Origin: Trematomus loennbergii
Lineage: Eukaryota > Chordata > Actinopteri > Perciformes > Nototheniidae
NCBI GenBank assembly: GCA_012861695.1
Contig: JAAOOA010000002.1
Coordinates: 34,179,244-34,243,243, forward strand
Reading direction: 5' to 3'
DNA length: 64,000 nucleotides
A program made the position numbers and the translations under genes. Below are positions 32,321 to 45,099 of this stretch, in pieces. The notes below the pieces were generated by a model, which was given only the letters and a program-made list of their open reading frames with translations, was not told the DNA's origin and did not search any database. Each line of letters begins with the position of its first letter. Within the stretch, counting starts at the first letter, position 1.

Positions 32321-35300
32321 TTAAACTGTCAGAGATGATTATATCAGTCAGATTTCAAGTCTGCCTTCAATTAAAACTCATACCAATCACTGTAATTGAG
32401 CGTGTGTAAACAAAGATTATTAATGACATCCTTCCTTAGCAACTGTTGAAACGGCGTTCATGGGTCTGTAATAAGAGCAATACTCTGATTATTAAGAGGA
32501 CGGGGAGGTCTACAAAAACTAAACAAAGAAAAGCGTTTGCCTGAATTTAATAATAGTGTCTAGAATACTACAGCTTTTTAATCCTGATTAAATAAACAAG
32601 ACATTTAATTAGCTAACATTAGAGGCTCTTTTTGTGGGAAGTATTTTCCTCCTATTTCTACCTTTTATGCTAAACTAAGCTAACCAGCTTTTGGCAGTAG
32701 GTTTACATCTAACATACTTTGAGAGAGGTATTCATGTCTTATCTTACCAAATATTTCTTGACATCAGCTGTGTTTGTTTGCTTTAAAATAAGTATTAATG
32801 TGTTTTTTTATGGACTCATTTATTGTGCATTTCTGTTTTGAGCATTACAGCTTTGAAAGGAGTCCTTTCACTTTGACATTATTCTACTTCTCTTTGAGAA
32901 ACATCCTCTTCACAATGCATGAATGTTGCCGCACATTTTCGCTCCATCACCCCATAATGTACTTTCTCTCTGGCCTCATCTCCATCAATTTGCAACAAAA
33001 TGGAATAAATTCCTCTTCGACGATCCTGCAGGGGCTTCGCTGGCGGTTGAGCTCGGCCAATCACATGAGGTGTCTCGGGGCTCTGTGAAACTCTCATTAT
33101 CCTTCTCACACTTGTGTTCAGGTGTGCTCTCCAACATCCAATTTATCGCCGGCCGTTCCCTAATTCATTTCCTGCAGAAAATGGATTCCTCTACTCTCAC
33201 GGTGAACGCCGGGATTACAGAAAATTACAAATGCTGAAATCAATTACTGAATAGAGCTGTGTAATTGGAAATGCAGACCGCCCGGGCCTGTCATCTTTAC
33301 ATCTATTGTTATCATTATCACTCTGGGGAGAAGCGAGATTGAAGAGATAGCCCACTGTGCGGTATCGACTGCTGCTCTTTGGTATTTCTCTCCCATAGTC
33401 AATCACAATATTGATTAAAAGCAGCTGCTTCTGCGCTTCAACATTGTCTTTATCTTGTGAAAAGAGTAGCTTCTTGCTTTACTGATAACATTGCAATTGA
33501 ACCACAGATTGTATACGTTTTCTTTTAAACCTGCTGTTTTAAGATATTACAAGATTCCAATTAATCAAGATATAATGATAAAATGTACTCACCTATATTC
33601 ATTGTTTGTCTTTCCTGGGATTTGCTGACAATAGGGAAACTAATCTTTAACACAAGAAACAATAAAAAAACTGTTAAAAGAAAGCACGAAAAGGTGACAC
33701 TTCAGTAGATTTATGATGCCTCGATTTCACCATTAATGGACCCAGACACAAGCAGCTCACTGAGGAACAATGTTTCCCCACACAACAGACTGTATGAGCC
33801 AACGTCTCCCACTGTGCTTTAGATGATCCTTATCTGGCTGTAAAGCTTTTTTTGAATTCTTTTACGGCCATATTTTCTCTCAGTTATGGGCTCTTTATCA
33901 CTGCTTCAATAGGACAGTTTCATGATCTATATTTGTAGCACTAACAGCATTTACAAACTCTCCTCTGGGACTTTTATTAAGGTTTCCAAGTGCAGCTGGC
34001 ATCAAAAATAATCATCATTCTCTTTGTGTCTGTTCCCTACAAAATACATACTTTGAATCACATCCAGCAGCATATGTTGCTCTGGCCAAATAAGGTTGTC
34101 AAATTATAACTAGAACTAACGATGGCGGCAAGCCTGAAATGGTAGAAGCCGTGAAAGTAGCATGTTAATATTAATAACTGGCCTTGTGCGTATAGCCTTG
34201 TTAGATGGAAATGCAGGATTTACACATATTGAAACGGGAGTAGTGCTGTAGCTCTTGCCGATTATAATGAATAATTAAAGGCCGTATAATTTGAAGCCTA
34301 GAGAAGCCCCGATTCAGTAATTCATTGCAGCTAAAGCAGATGTTCATATTCGCTTTTTGTGATTGGACTAGACTGGACTAGTGCTGATATGATTACAGAC
34401 ATGTTCTATTATCCCCCATTTTATTTATTAATGCAATTTTCCCCCCAAAAAAATTCAATTAAAATATTTTTTGTAAAATCAATGAATGACCCATCAGTTA
34501 TCAAAAAGGTGTACCACATTAAACACATGTATTCTTTTTTTTAGCTTTTGGTTGTTTATGTATATGTTGTGATGGAAATAAGCTATTTAAATAACATTTC
34601 TGTGTAGCTCACATGTCTGTTGCCTCCTGTTGAGTTGCTGCTGTCTTGAATGTCATCTATTCAACCACAATCAGAGTTGTTGGTTCTGCTCGGCCTCTGA
34701 AGCCCACCATGATGCAAAGACCTCTGCCTAATGCTTTAATGATAGATAATAATATGCTGCTGCTGCTGCTGAAGGATGTGTTCACTTTTAGCGTTGACCA
34801 TGCCTTGAAAACCTCTCATATGTACCCAAGTTTTAAATATTTATTAATTAATAGTATGTGAACTGAAGTGCATAATTTGGTCCTATCGCTTGCAGTGCAT
34901 CTCTGCTGTGGTCAGACTGATGTCTCTCTAGTCTGGGTAATGGCATTCATTGTGGACCACTCAGCATGTCCTTCAGAAAGAGTGGGCACTAGCTAAATGA
35001 AGCTCATCAATAATATGCCTGCTGCTCTGTAGAAACAGACATTGAAAATGAATGACAGGCTTTTAGACATCTGAAAAAAAAAAACTCTCGGGAAATGGCA
35101 ATGTAGAACGAACGCTAAGAGGCACTTGGCAGAGAAAATGCTGCAGTTTGTTTATGTGAAGAAATCTCAAAAAGTAGTTTTAAAAGAAAATAGAAACACG
35201 TTTTTTTCTTAGTATTTTAATACGACTGTCTTGGGGAAAGAAAACATTAGAGACAGATTACAGATCATCTGTATCCTACTTAATCACCCCTAAATTTATT

Positions 35301-35860
35301 TTTTTTTTTATATTGTAATATGACACGTAATACATTATGGCATTGTTAAAAAAACAAACATTGTTGCACTGATCTCTCTGTTTCTGAAAATGTCAACATT
35401 ACTGCTGCGTTATGTGAGATGACCCAACAGTGATGTTTTACTGCAGTGTAGGTAGGAGTCATGGTTAATTACCATACAAACCTAACCCCATACAGTCATA
35501 TATGTCATAGTCATGTGTGAGATGTGAGATTACTACAACAGAAAGAAAATAAATTCATGATTTTAAACAATTTCTATAATCATTTATCGCTTGTTTCAGC
35601 TTCTAAAACGTCATCAATTGCTACATTTTCTCTTATATCTTTTGGACTGTTAAAAACAGACAACTTTAAGATGCGTCACATCAACCACTTCACGTAGCAT
35701 TGCATTATCTGAAGCGTGTGAATTTGCTCTGGACCACACACATACAGAAAAAGTAGTCCTTGTTTGGTTTTTGTGAAGAGCTAAATCTGGCAGCTAGGAT
35801 ACATTTTAATATGCTACTGGTAAACATATAAGACAATGGTGGCTGTTGTTTAGAGTCATA
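32321..35860. other. Gene-free DNA between synrg and dusp14
   Basis: AT-rich, with no supported gene or bounded repeat. The segment about 32920-33240 is less AT-rich and contains varied sequence that could be a conserved non-coding element, but this is only an impression. Confidence 0.4.
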
Positions 35861-37227
35861 TTTATTTGGTTAGTTTGTGCTTTTTGGTTATTTTCCAAAT
35901 TTGCAATGTTTTACTTCTTCAATTATAGCTTAACTGTGGATATTACTAGTATTTAGTTTCTTTCACAAGCAACATGAAACACAATCCTGCATAAGGTTTA
36001 GTATTTTCCAACTGATCTACTGGTGGCGGTAATGTGCCACAAGACGCAGCAAAGCACCAGCAGAAGCGGGAAAGAAATAAGACTGCTATCACATAAACAT
36101 TGATGTACACAATGCTGGATTTAAAATACATAAAACTCGGCTTTACATATCTTTTACACAATATGTTTGATGCAGAATTTGCCACTCAAACAAGAAGATA
36201 ATGTAACATCAAGCATGAATCACTGCATCTTTTACTTTTTTGGTGATAATATTGGTTTAAGTCTTGATAACAGGGTGTAATGTGATTTACTGCAGTATTC
36301 ATTTTTTAAAGTGCACAGTAATTATGGATTTTGGAACGGGACATGCAGCAAAGTAAAAATGTCAACCAACAAAAGACAGCAGATTTAGGACCTTCAGCTT
36401 CTGACATCCCTTTTTTAGCAAAAACCAATGCTCTGATATTTTTGGCAAAAACAGTGGGATAAAAATAATCTTCAAAGCATCTATCATAGTTCCCCTAGAG
36501 GCGGCATATATATATATTTTTTTTAAAGCATCAAAAAGCACTACAATAACATAGTGTGTTCACAGGATGGAACAGTCAACCCTGTGGTACACAGGACCTA
36601 ACCTTTGACTTCTAGATATTCACCTTTAAAAAAGGCAGGTATAATAACATCTTTAAATATTCAGTTAAAGAATGCTTTTTGTTCCTCACCGTCATTATAT
36701 TCCAATAAATCATTTGTCAATATTTTTTCTGTACACGTTTCTTAAATGCTACCATACATTGAGAGAATGCTGCTGCCCTTCACACTAAAGATTACTGCAG
36801 AACTGGGACAACACCACCACACATGACATCATTACGTCAGGAAAAGGACTTCCGTCACTTCACTGTCAGAGCTGCAGAGCTCAGAGAACAGCTTCACCGA
36901 GGGCTCATCCTACAGTGGAACTAAAAAGAAGGACCAGGAGATAGACAGCACCGATATCCACGCTGACATTGTTCTGGTCCTGATCAAGAGTCACATTGTT
37001 CCTGCCCAAAGACTACATCGAGGTGACTGGTTGGAACAGCCTCAACCACCAGTGTTTGGTTAAAAACTCCCTCCATCCCAAGGCCACCAAAGTTCTTTAA
37101 ATAAGCCTTAAACAGATGTACGCTTACACACGTCTCACTTAGCCGGTCCTGAACATACATGAAGCTGCAGATCAGGAGGGCCAAAGGGCTCAACTTCACT
37201 TCCTCCTCATTCTCCGCACTGTGGATC
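35861..37227 (-). other. dusp14: dusp14 3' UTR with candidate polyadenylation signal
   Basis: Downstream of the stop on the - strand. The first AATAAA on that strand is at 35861-35866, which would give a UTR of about 1.36 kb. Inferred only from position. Confidence 0.35.
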
Positions 37228-37858
37228 TCACAGGCCCCAGTACGGAGCCAGGCTCCTGCGGTCCCTCTCATAAACATCAGGTATGACCCCGTAGGGCGTC
37301 TGCACCATCTTTACGGAGTTTCTACCAAACAGCTTCCTCTCGTACTCGATGAGTTGGCGCCAGAAGCCGCCGTTGGGCCTTATGACGGGGCGGCGGGCTT
37401 TGACCCAGGCGTGGGCCTCGGCCAGAGAGACACGGTGATACTTCATGAGGTACGCCAGACACAGAGAGGCGGAGCGGCTCACCCCCGCCGCACAGTGCAC
37501 CAGCACCGCCCCTCGCTTTCGTCCCACGCTGTGGATCTTATCAGCCACGCTGTCGAAGTACAACGAGAGGGGGGAGTGGGGCATATCGCTGGCCAGAGGG
37601 ACCTTTACATACTCCATGTGAGGCCAGTTGAAGTTGGGGAGCTCGATGGTGGCGTTGACCACACAGGTGATGCCTTTGGACAGCAGCAGGCTGCGGTTGG
37701 ACGCCACGTTCCCTCTGCTGAGGAAGAGGTTGGGGGTGATCTGGGCGATGCTCCCCAAACAGGCTGCCGTTCTCAGACAGGAGCCGCGGCACCAGAGTGG
37801 GCACCATGGAGCTACGATGGTGGTGGTGGTGGAAGAAGCCTTGGCTGCGGGAACCCAT
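37228..37858 (-). CDS. dusp14: Dual specificity protein phosphatase 14, single coding exon, apparent frameshift
   Basis: A small atypical dual-specificity phosphatase that removes phosphate from Tyr and Ser/Thr of MAPK-pathway proteins. The catalytic loop is VHCAAGVSRSASLC, with nucleophile Cys codon 37492-37494. The general acid Asp is in SDMPHSP, the substrate loop is GITCVVNATIELPNFNWP, and the end is KMVQTPYGVIPDVYERDR then PYWGL and TGA at 37228-37230. The only suitable ATG is 37856-37858 (A at -3, G at +4), giving MGSRSQGFFHHHHH up to LLSENGSLFG. The phosphatase domain continues in another frame from SIAQITPNLFLSRG. One base must be dropped, or two added, near 37751-37760. Dropping one gives 209 residues, against 198 in human. 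The open frame running through the domain has no ATG upstream of it. The coding exon is intronless, as in mammals. Confidence 0.93.
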
Positions 37859-37956
37859 CGTGAAATCAAGAAGGCTTCGAGAAGGACGGAGAAAAATGTT
37901 TTTTTAAAGCAAAATCTTCAGCAGCTCAGAGTCATAGCAGTGCAGCGAGCCAGATC
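37859..37956 (-). other. dusp14: dusp14 5' UTR part of the coding exon, with acceptor
   Basis: On the - strand GTGTGTTACAG precedes this stretch, a good splice acceptor (AG at 37957-37958). The mammalian gene also has non-coding first exons. Inferred. Confidence 0.5.
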
Positions 37957-40900
37957 CTGTAACACACAAACAGATTTCACTTTCAATCTAAATAAAACTT
38001 GTTCTGCTTCTCTGTAGACCGAGCACTTCAAACACTTCACAAGGAAGAGTAACAACATCACTGTTTGGAAGCAAAACAAGTGCTGAAACAATAGTTCTCC
38101 AATCCTTTTATTTGGATGGCATTGTGTTGAGGCAGTTCCAGGAAGTGTTACTCGTCAGCCTTTAAACTTAAAAACCCCAGGCGTACAAAAGAGTTAAAGA
38201 TTAGACACAAAAGTTGACTAATTCAAAAAACATTCGGATGGGATGTTCCAGTCTTTCATCAGAGCGTTTCATGAATCCACAGATGGAGACATTTTGTTTG
38301 TATCTCAGCTAGAGAGACTCGGCCATGTGAGCGCAGACCCCCATGGGCATGCACTCACCTCATCTCATGTTCATCCATCCACAGCCCTCACATTACATCT
38401 CTCTCCTGTCTGTGCTTTTGAAGTCGTTTTGGATGGAAATAAACAGCAGGTTGGAAAGTAATTATACACGATATTATCACACCAAAGTGTGCTGATAGAA
38501 CACATCATTATAAGCACTTTGCTAAAGTATATGTATCTAATTCAATTGTTCTATATCCAAATAGGGATACCTTCAGTTAAAGATGCAACATGAAGACGAG
38601 AGATCTTGAATAAAAAGATATTATGTGCATCGTCACCTGACATTTCTAGCTTTTTCTGATAGAAACAGCCTCCTGTGTTAACACTTAGTTATCAGCATAG
38701 CGACCACAGCTCCGGGAGATACTTCTAACACTGTTGCTCGCTCGTGTCATACGTCATCCACACCTCGTGCACCAGTCTGGCCGGCAGGTCATTTTCTGTT
38801 ACATTCTAGCAAACAAGACACTTTGAACTAGAACTCAACCTGCAGAAAAACAACCACCTGATCCCCTGCTGTCACCTGCAAATACACAGCCGAGACAGTA
38901 AGTGCCCCTCCCCATGAGTACCTTTTCAATTCAAATGGTCACAAGTAGATATGGCTTTGTTTGAACGGGTCGAAAGACAAAAAGGTCGGGACAAATGCTT
39001 GTTATGTAAAAACATAAAAAACATGTTTGTTTTTTTCACCCTTTCGATGGTTTTCCATGGTGTGGAGCTTCCTTGCTTCATTGTCACCTTCATTCTTCTG
39101 CACTCTCCTCTATTGTCACCTCACCATGTTCTTCATCTCTTCCTAACAACAACAAAAAGGATCAAGGCTGAAACATCACCCTCATCCCTCCTTATTCAGA
39201 AACAGTTTCTCTGGCTTGCTTTCTGTTTTCAATCCCCTGCACTTTGCCTCTGAATTGGTTGGCACGATCCACCTTCCTATGCACTGTCGTCACTGGTTAC
39301 GAGACAACAATTACAGGGATCCAGACTCAGAGAGACGAGTGTTACCACAAACCACATCAGAACTGATTTTTCTTTTTATGTGACAGTAAATGAAGTACTC
39401 TTAATTATTTATTTTTTTTAACTAAGGATAACAGAGCGTTTAAAGACATCAACAGGTTTGAATGTTACTAACAAACCTAATGATTTATGGATTTATCTAG
39501 AAAGAGGTGACTTTTTGAAGAAAAGGGTGCATTTAGAAGTTTATATATTTCTGCAAATTCACTTACAACAACATATACAGCTGTGTTGCTGTTCTTTCCC
39601 TTTGAAAACTCCTATCATCTTGGTTGTTTTTACAAACTGAAAAGGAAAAGAGAAATCAATAAGAACATGCAGAGGGATCTGAATCTGGATCAGAGTCTGG
39701 TACCGGTCTACCATAACTGTAACATTTAGCTTAAACGGAAAAAAACTCCACACAGATGTCCTGCTTGCTAGACCCTTCTGTTTCAGTGAGATGATGCACA
39801 GTCGATGCAATGAATGCTTCATAAAGATAGATAACATAAACCATGGGCTGACATACAGTACAAACTCTGTTGCTACAGCAACCCACTGACCACAGTAAGA
39901 CTGTCAACAAATAGATGAGGAAGATAGGAGAACCAAATAATCCCCGGCCCTCTCCCAAATGCTGATGCACCACAGAGCCGGGCTTTGGTGAGATTTCCTC
40001 AACATGGTTGTTATTTATACCACAGGCAGGGCAGGAGAGCGGCTGCAGGGAGCGGGGAGGGAGGATTATGCAGAGAGAGGAATCTACTGTAATGTTGGAG
40101 AAAGGGATGAGGAATAATAAAAAAAAATTAAAAACACGAGAGACAACAGAGATAAATCCCCCCCATGTGCATGTTTCTTCTTCTTCTCTAAATATTACAA
40201 AACAACTGCCCACTCAATCATGCTGTCAACAGGTGGCCCCTCCTCCCAAATCTGCTTTCACACTTCTCCGTCTCTGAGAGAGGCCTCTGCGGTCCGGTTA
40301 CACCACCACTAACACAAATAGGAAACGCGACCCACCTGCAGGAAAATTAGAACGGCAAGACCTGAAGGCAACCCTCACCTCACGGTGAAACATCAACTCA
40401 AACGGACCTTAGCTGAACTGGACTTCTCAAACCAAAACCGAATATTTTTATTCAGTGTTAGTGATCTCTTAGAAGGGAGCCTCAGTAATTATGAGAAGAA
40501 AATGAGCAACATGACACAGCAAAAATGAGAAAACAAGTCGACTGCAAGGGGTTCAACAGAGGGCAGGCTCAAAATAAATTCAGGGAAGAATTCCTCTGGT
40601 CACCGGGACATGGTTTGGCTTCGGCACCTCCCTGCAAACAGCAGCGACTGCACAATGTTACCCCTCAGGCACAAACATGAGAGTCTGACACACAGGGCCA
40701 TGTGTTGTGTAGTGAGAGATGGTGAGTGCACAAATGTACAGTAAAGCACACCAAACTGTGTGGCTGCTGCACATACAAATGATTCCTCTTCCCTTTGTTT
40801 TTTTCCAGGCATATTACCATGCACAGAGACATTTATTCTGTGTGAGCCAGTATCATTGCAGCCGACAGATGAGGCGGATGAATGGAGTGACTCCACTTTA

Positions 40901-42479
40901 AACAATGACACAATGTTCAATACCTTTTTAAAGACTTGTTACCTATAATTGGTGTTACTGGAAATGAATATAACAGAACTGAAACCACTTTGGTTCAATT
41001 TTAAAATTAATAAAATATTTTGTATTATTTATCATATTTTTTAAGCAAAAAGGCCCAAAAATGTAAACGCTCTAGATTCTTTAATGCTTTTTTTTTTAAC
41101 ATATTTGATATGAAATTGAATATCTTTGAGATCTGATGGTCAGATAAAATAAACACTGTTGAAGACAATTGGACCACATAAAGTGTATGTATGGAAGGAA
41201 ATTGTGATCCAGTGTGTCTCAAGGTGTCAGTTGAATCTCACTCTGATGTCCTTGAAGATAATACAAATTGGTATTTATTCAGCTTGTATGCGTAACGTTA
41301 ATGGATCATAGCAGGTCTAAAATAAGTCTGAGAGGCTCCATAACACCACCTTTCTATGTCCATGTTCTGGCCATGACAAAGGCCAAAATGTTGCCTGCAA
41401 CAGACTAGGTTGCCTAAGGCTTATTTTAAGTATATTAAATTGTCGGAAATGCCTTTTGCTACTTAAAGGTGGGGTATGTAATTTATTTCAGAAACACTTT
41501 TTGTTATATTCCATGGAATGCTCTTAACATCCCGATAGCAATGAATATATGAAATGCTTTGACAATAAATACATTAAAAAAATTAATCTGTGGAAGCCGT
41601 AGCGCTCTGTGCACAAACTTATATCGTGCCCTCATTGGTCATGTGCGCGTTCATGTGTGTTGGAGGAGGGGCTCTGTAAGGAAGTCTGAAGGAAGGGGCA
41701 GATTTGTTCCGGTTGTGTACTTTCAAATTCTAGCGCACTCGCTGGTTTCTCCAAAATTACATAGGCTACCCCACCTTTAAGTAGTCGCCATAAAACCCAG
41801 TTTAGAAAAGTGAGAAGTATTCAAAACAGTATATAGTAATACAATTGTTTTTCCAGATAGGCCTACTGTATTTTAAATTGCAACAAACTCAAATGGTCAT
41901 TGAGCATACATTCACACAAATGTACACAGAAATGTTTTGGTGGCTGTGTCTAATAGAATGCAAGATTAGCTTTCGACACACACATGATACCCGTAGGCTT
42001 ACGCCTGGCGGAGATAACTATGACAGACCTGTTTACAGGACATTATGTATCTTCCTCAGGAAAATAAATGCAGTTGTTGTTTAGCAAACTAAACAAATAT
42101 TTATATATTTATTGATATCATATATTAGCTTTAAACTTCACGAGTTTGATCAGTTATGATGAGCTGTTGCACGCGCTGCTTGTCCTCGTGCGCGTGCGTT
42201 AACAAGTTCAGGTTTCGTATAATTATTGAGTAAATTATGTAGTCTTAGTTTGAACAACACGATGAAATTAAGCGACCTGTCGTCTTTAAACAGAAGTGTG
42301 GCAGGTGCGCTCGTTTCCTCAATTTCATCCATCTTACATCAGGAAACTGAACCGGAAAATAAATGCCTATACAACATACTTTAAATATATACAATTTAAG
42401 TTCTTTTTGTATCTTATTTGAGGTAAAAATGACAGAAATAAACTGCCTCCATCAGATATAAAACTGAATTTACCAGTGG
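37957..42479. other. Probable dusp14 5' intron
   Basis: No coding exon is supported. It contains MITE copy B (41462-41781). A 60-codon frame on the - strand at 42150-42332 begins with ATG but resembles nothing I know. Confidence 0.4.
41462..41781. mobile_element. MITE family X, copy B (inverted)
   Basis: Ends CTTAAAGGTGGGGTATGTAA and its imperfect inverse. The interior is the reverse complement of copy A, including the ATTCCATGGAATGCTCTTAA block. It lacks the central palindrome segment found in copies A and C. It sits in DNA upstream of the dusp14 coding exon. Confidence 0.8.
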
Positions 42480-42830
42480 ACACTCAGTCGTGCGGTGATG
42501 GAGGTTTTTTCAAAGCGTGTTCTCCGCCAGCATCAATCCAGAGGACTGCTCTCACACTCCGGACATTCACCTGCAGTCAATCCTCTCTCACAGACATCCA
42601 GCGGGATGGCGACAAGCCAGGGGGCGGGAAACTAACCGCAACAGTAGCGACACAAAACAACATAACGTGAAAGTCAAAAGAAATACGAGCCATCAGTTTA
42701 TCCTCCTGCTTCTACAGGAGCGGCGTACACACAGGGAGCCTCGGTATGAGGAGTGATCCGTGCCACGCAGAGGAGGAATAGGAGGAGGAGGAGGAGGAGG
42801 AGGAGGAGGAGAGAGTGTAGCTTATTTTCT
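42480..42830 (-). promoter_or_regulatory. dusp14: Candidate dusp14 promoter / first non-coding exon
   Basis: CpG-containing and comparatively GC-rich, with GGGGGCGGGA (Sp1-like) and a CCTCC/GGAGG tract at 42781-42812. It is located upstream of dusp14 on the - strand. Supported by composition and position only. Confidence 0.3.
42781..42812. repeat. (GGA)n microsatellite
   Basis: About ten uninterrupted GGA/GAG trinucleotides. Confidence 0.9.
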
Positions 42831-44628
42831 ATTGGAGGATGCACGTTTTAAGCCTGTAAAGAAGTCTTCATGAGCATTGCAAAAAAAGTTCATGCAGTGT
42901 TTAGGCAAGGTCAGTGTTATGCAAGGGCAAGGCCAGTGTTTCACTCTTTTGTGTGAAGATTCCCAACATTGAAGATTTACTTTCAGGGACCTTCATCTGA
43001 AAATCTTGAATTGTTGGATATCATTAAGACCAAGTAGGCTCCTATGTGCAACCTATGATCAGAGTAGTTTGTCTTATTCACATTGGTTCACCTTTTTAGT
43101 GAATTAAAGAGTGGAAAACTATTCCCCACTTTTAAGGGAATGGAACTACTTCAAGGACCCCTGGGGACCCCATACCCCTGGTTAAGAAGCTCTCAAACTA
43201 CAGAACAACAGATCTCGTTACCATCTGAAAATCTGACTATTTCTAAAATATATTTCTGATGGTTTTATCTCAAGAGTAAGTGGAAGTAAGCACACTACTG
43301 TTTCAGCAGGGCTGCTAATCACAACAATCTCCCATTCATTTGTTTAACGGTTGTATTTTCGATTTTCCAAAGCTTTTTTCTACTCTTATAGGTCTGTTAC
43401 TCTGTTGGATAATACCAAATCACCTTTATTCACTATGTTCTTGCTTAAAACAGTTTGAAACACATCAAAACTAGAGAATATCTTGCAATGGTATTACACC
43501 AGCCACAACATCAATTCAGGCCAGAAACCTAAAGCCCACTTTCTACCCTCTTATTACTCTGACCACATTCATCTTCAAACTTTGCCTTTAAATTCAATAT
43601 GTCATGACCCCTGAATCTCAGAAATATTACCCGAGGACATGATCTTAGTTTTGTTAATGGTACCGTACGGCCCTGCTTGTCGGTTAGATTCTTCTTCTAG
43701 TTGTACATTATTTATTACTATGACGGATAAATCAATATGTGAACCATACCTGTAACAGAAGTAAGTTTAAAAAAGCTAATTTTTTCAGTGCGGATCTCCA
43801 GTAAATAGAAACATGTTTTTTCGTGGGGCATCACATGCAATTTAACTTCCTGGCTTCTTTATTTAGTGTTGATACACCAAACCTCACACAAAGACTAATT
43901 TGTTATATTTGCTAGTAAAGCCTATTAAATCTAACACCTCGTAGCACACAGACAGCTGTACATGTGACCTGATTCAGTAACTTCACATACAGTATAACTG
44001 TTTATTTGAATGCCTGCAGAGCCTGTGTGATCATGTTGCAGGTCTTGAACTCATAAAACTCAGCAAGCAAACTCAGAGTTGAAGATGCAATAAAAATTGG
44101 ATCATACCCCGCAGTGGCTCAGGCAATAATGTCTCAATTTCAGTCATAATCTAAATGTTTAATGCTCACACAAATGCACACATTACCAATTTAAATGTTA
44201 AGGGCCAAAACCAGTATACAGTCTGTTCCTTAGCCTGTTTTTCAAATCTCATTATGCCATGCCCTGGAGGAAACAGCTCGATATTCTCACATATGCTCAC
44301 AACTTTGAGACCATCAAGACTGCAGCAGGGCTATCTGCAGCTTTTTGTGAATATATCCATGTATAAAACCATAATTAGACATGCCTTCCGAAGTCAATCC
44401 TATTTCAGAGGGCTTCTGAGGGTGATATTATGCTAACCATAAACCCATGGCCCTTGCCTCAGAGTCACTCCTAATTACATTGCAAATTCAATCAACTGGA
44501 AACAACCGGCAGAAGAACCAGGTGGTGCAAACTGGTGCCAATGCTTTAGACAAATCTTCAACGATCAACTTGAAATGTTATGCATCAGATAATAAGAACT
44601 GATTGATTTTCACCTGATATTTTTTTAA

Positions 44629-45099
44629 CCCTTAGATGCATAAGTGGGTCTTTTTGGACCCGGTGAGGTGGTTTTCTTGAAGTATCTTTGTAATGAAAAA
44701 ATTGTATCATTTCATATTCCAGCTATTCCTCAAAAAACATGTTTTGGATATCATGCCATTCACATTTTTAATTTACATTTAAGAAATTGTAGTTTTTGTA
44801 TTAGTACCCCAAGCGGGTCAAATAAGTGGGTCAAAACTGACCCGCATGCATTTTCTATGGAATCCTATGGGAAAACGTTTTTTTTCAAAATGTAAAAGAA
44901 ATTTCTAAAATTATAAATAGTGCGAAATTAAATATTAAATATTTCTAGTGTGAACCAAAATATAATACTAAATATTATACAAGAGATTTCTCTTAACCAA
45001 AATGACAAAATTGCATAAAAACACATATTATTCTAATACGGGTCATTTTAGACCCACTTATGGAAGAGTGTAGGGTCCAGTCACTCGTGCATCTAAGGG
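44629..45099. mobile_element. piggyBac-type MITE, 471 bp, at TTAA
   Basis: Left end CCCTTAGATGCATAAGTGGG and right end GTGCATCTAAGGG are inverted repeats, with TTAA on both sides (44625-44628, 45100-45103). The interior repeats the GTGGGTC/GACCCAC motif several times in both orientations (near 44643, 44826, 45050). There is no transposase frame; the open frame at 44644-44895 is non-coding. Confidence 0.85.

Noticed and set aside
37159..37863. 234-codon open frame on the + strand opposite dusp14
   Set aside because: Antisense shadow of the GC-rich dusp14 exon. No homology and no splice or regulatory context.
42150..42332. 60-codon ATG frame on the - strand upstream of dusp14
   Set aside because: No recognisable domain, no good splice context and no homology. 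Probably 5' intron or UTR sequence.
44644..44895. 84-codon frame within the TTAA-bounded element
   Set aside because: It lies wholly inside a MITE with no transposase motif, so it is fortuitous.
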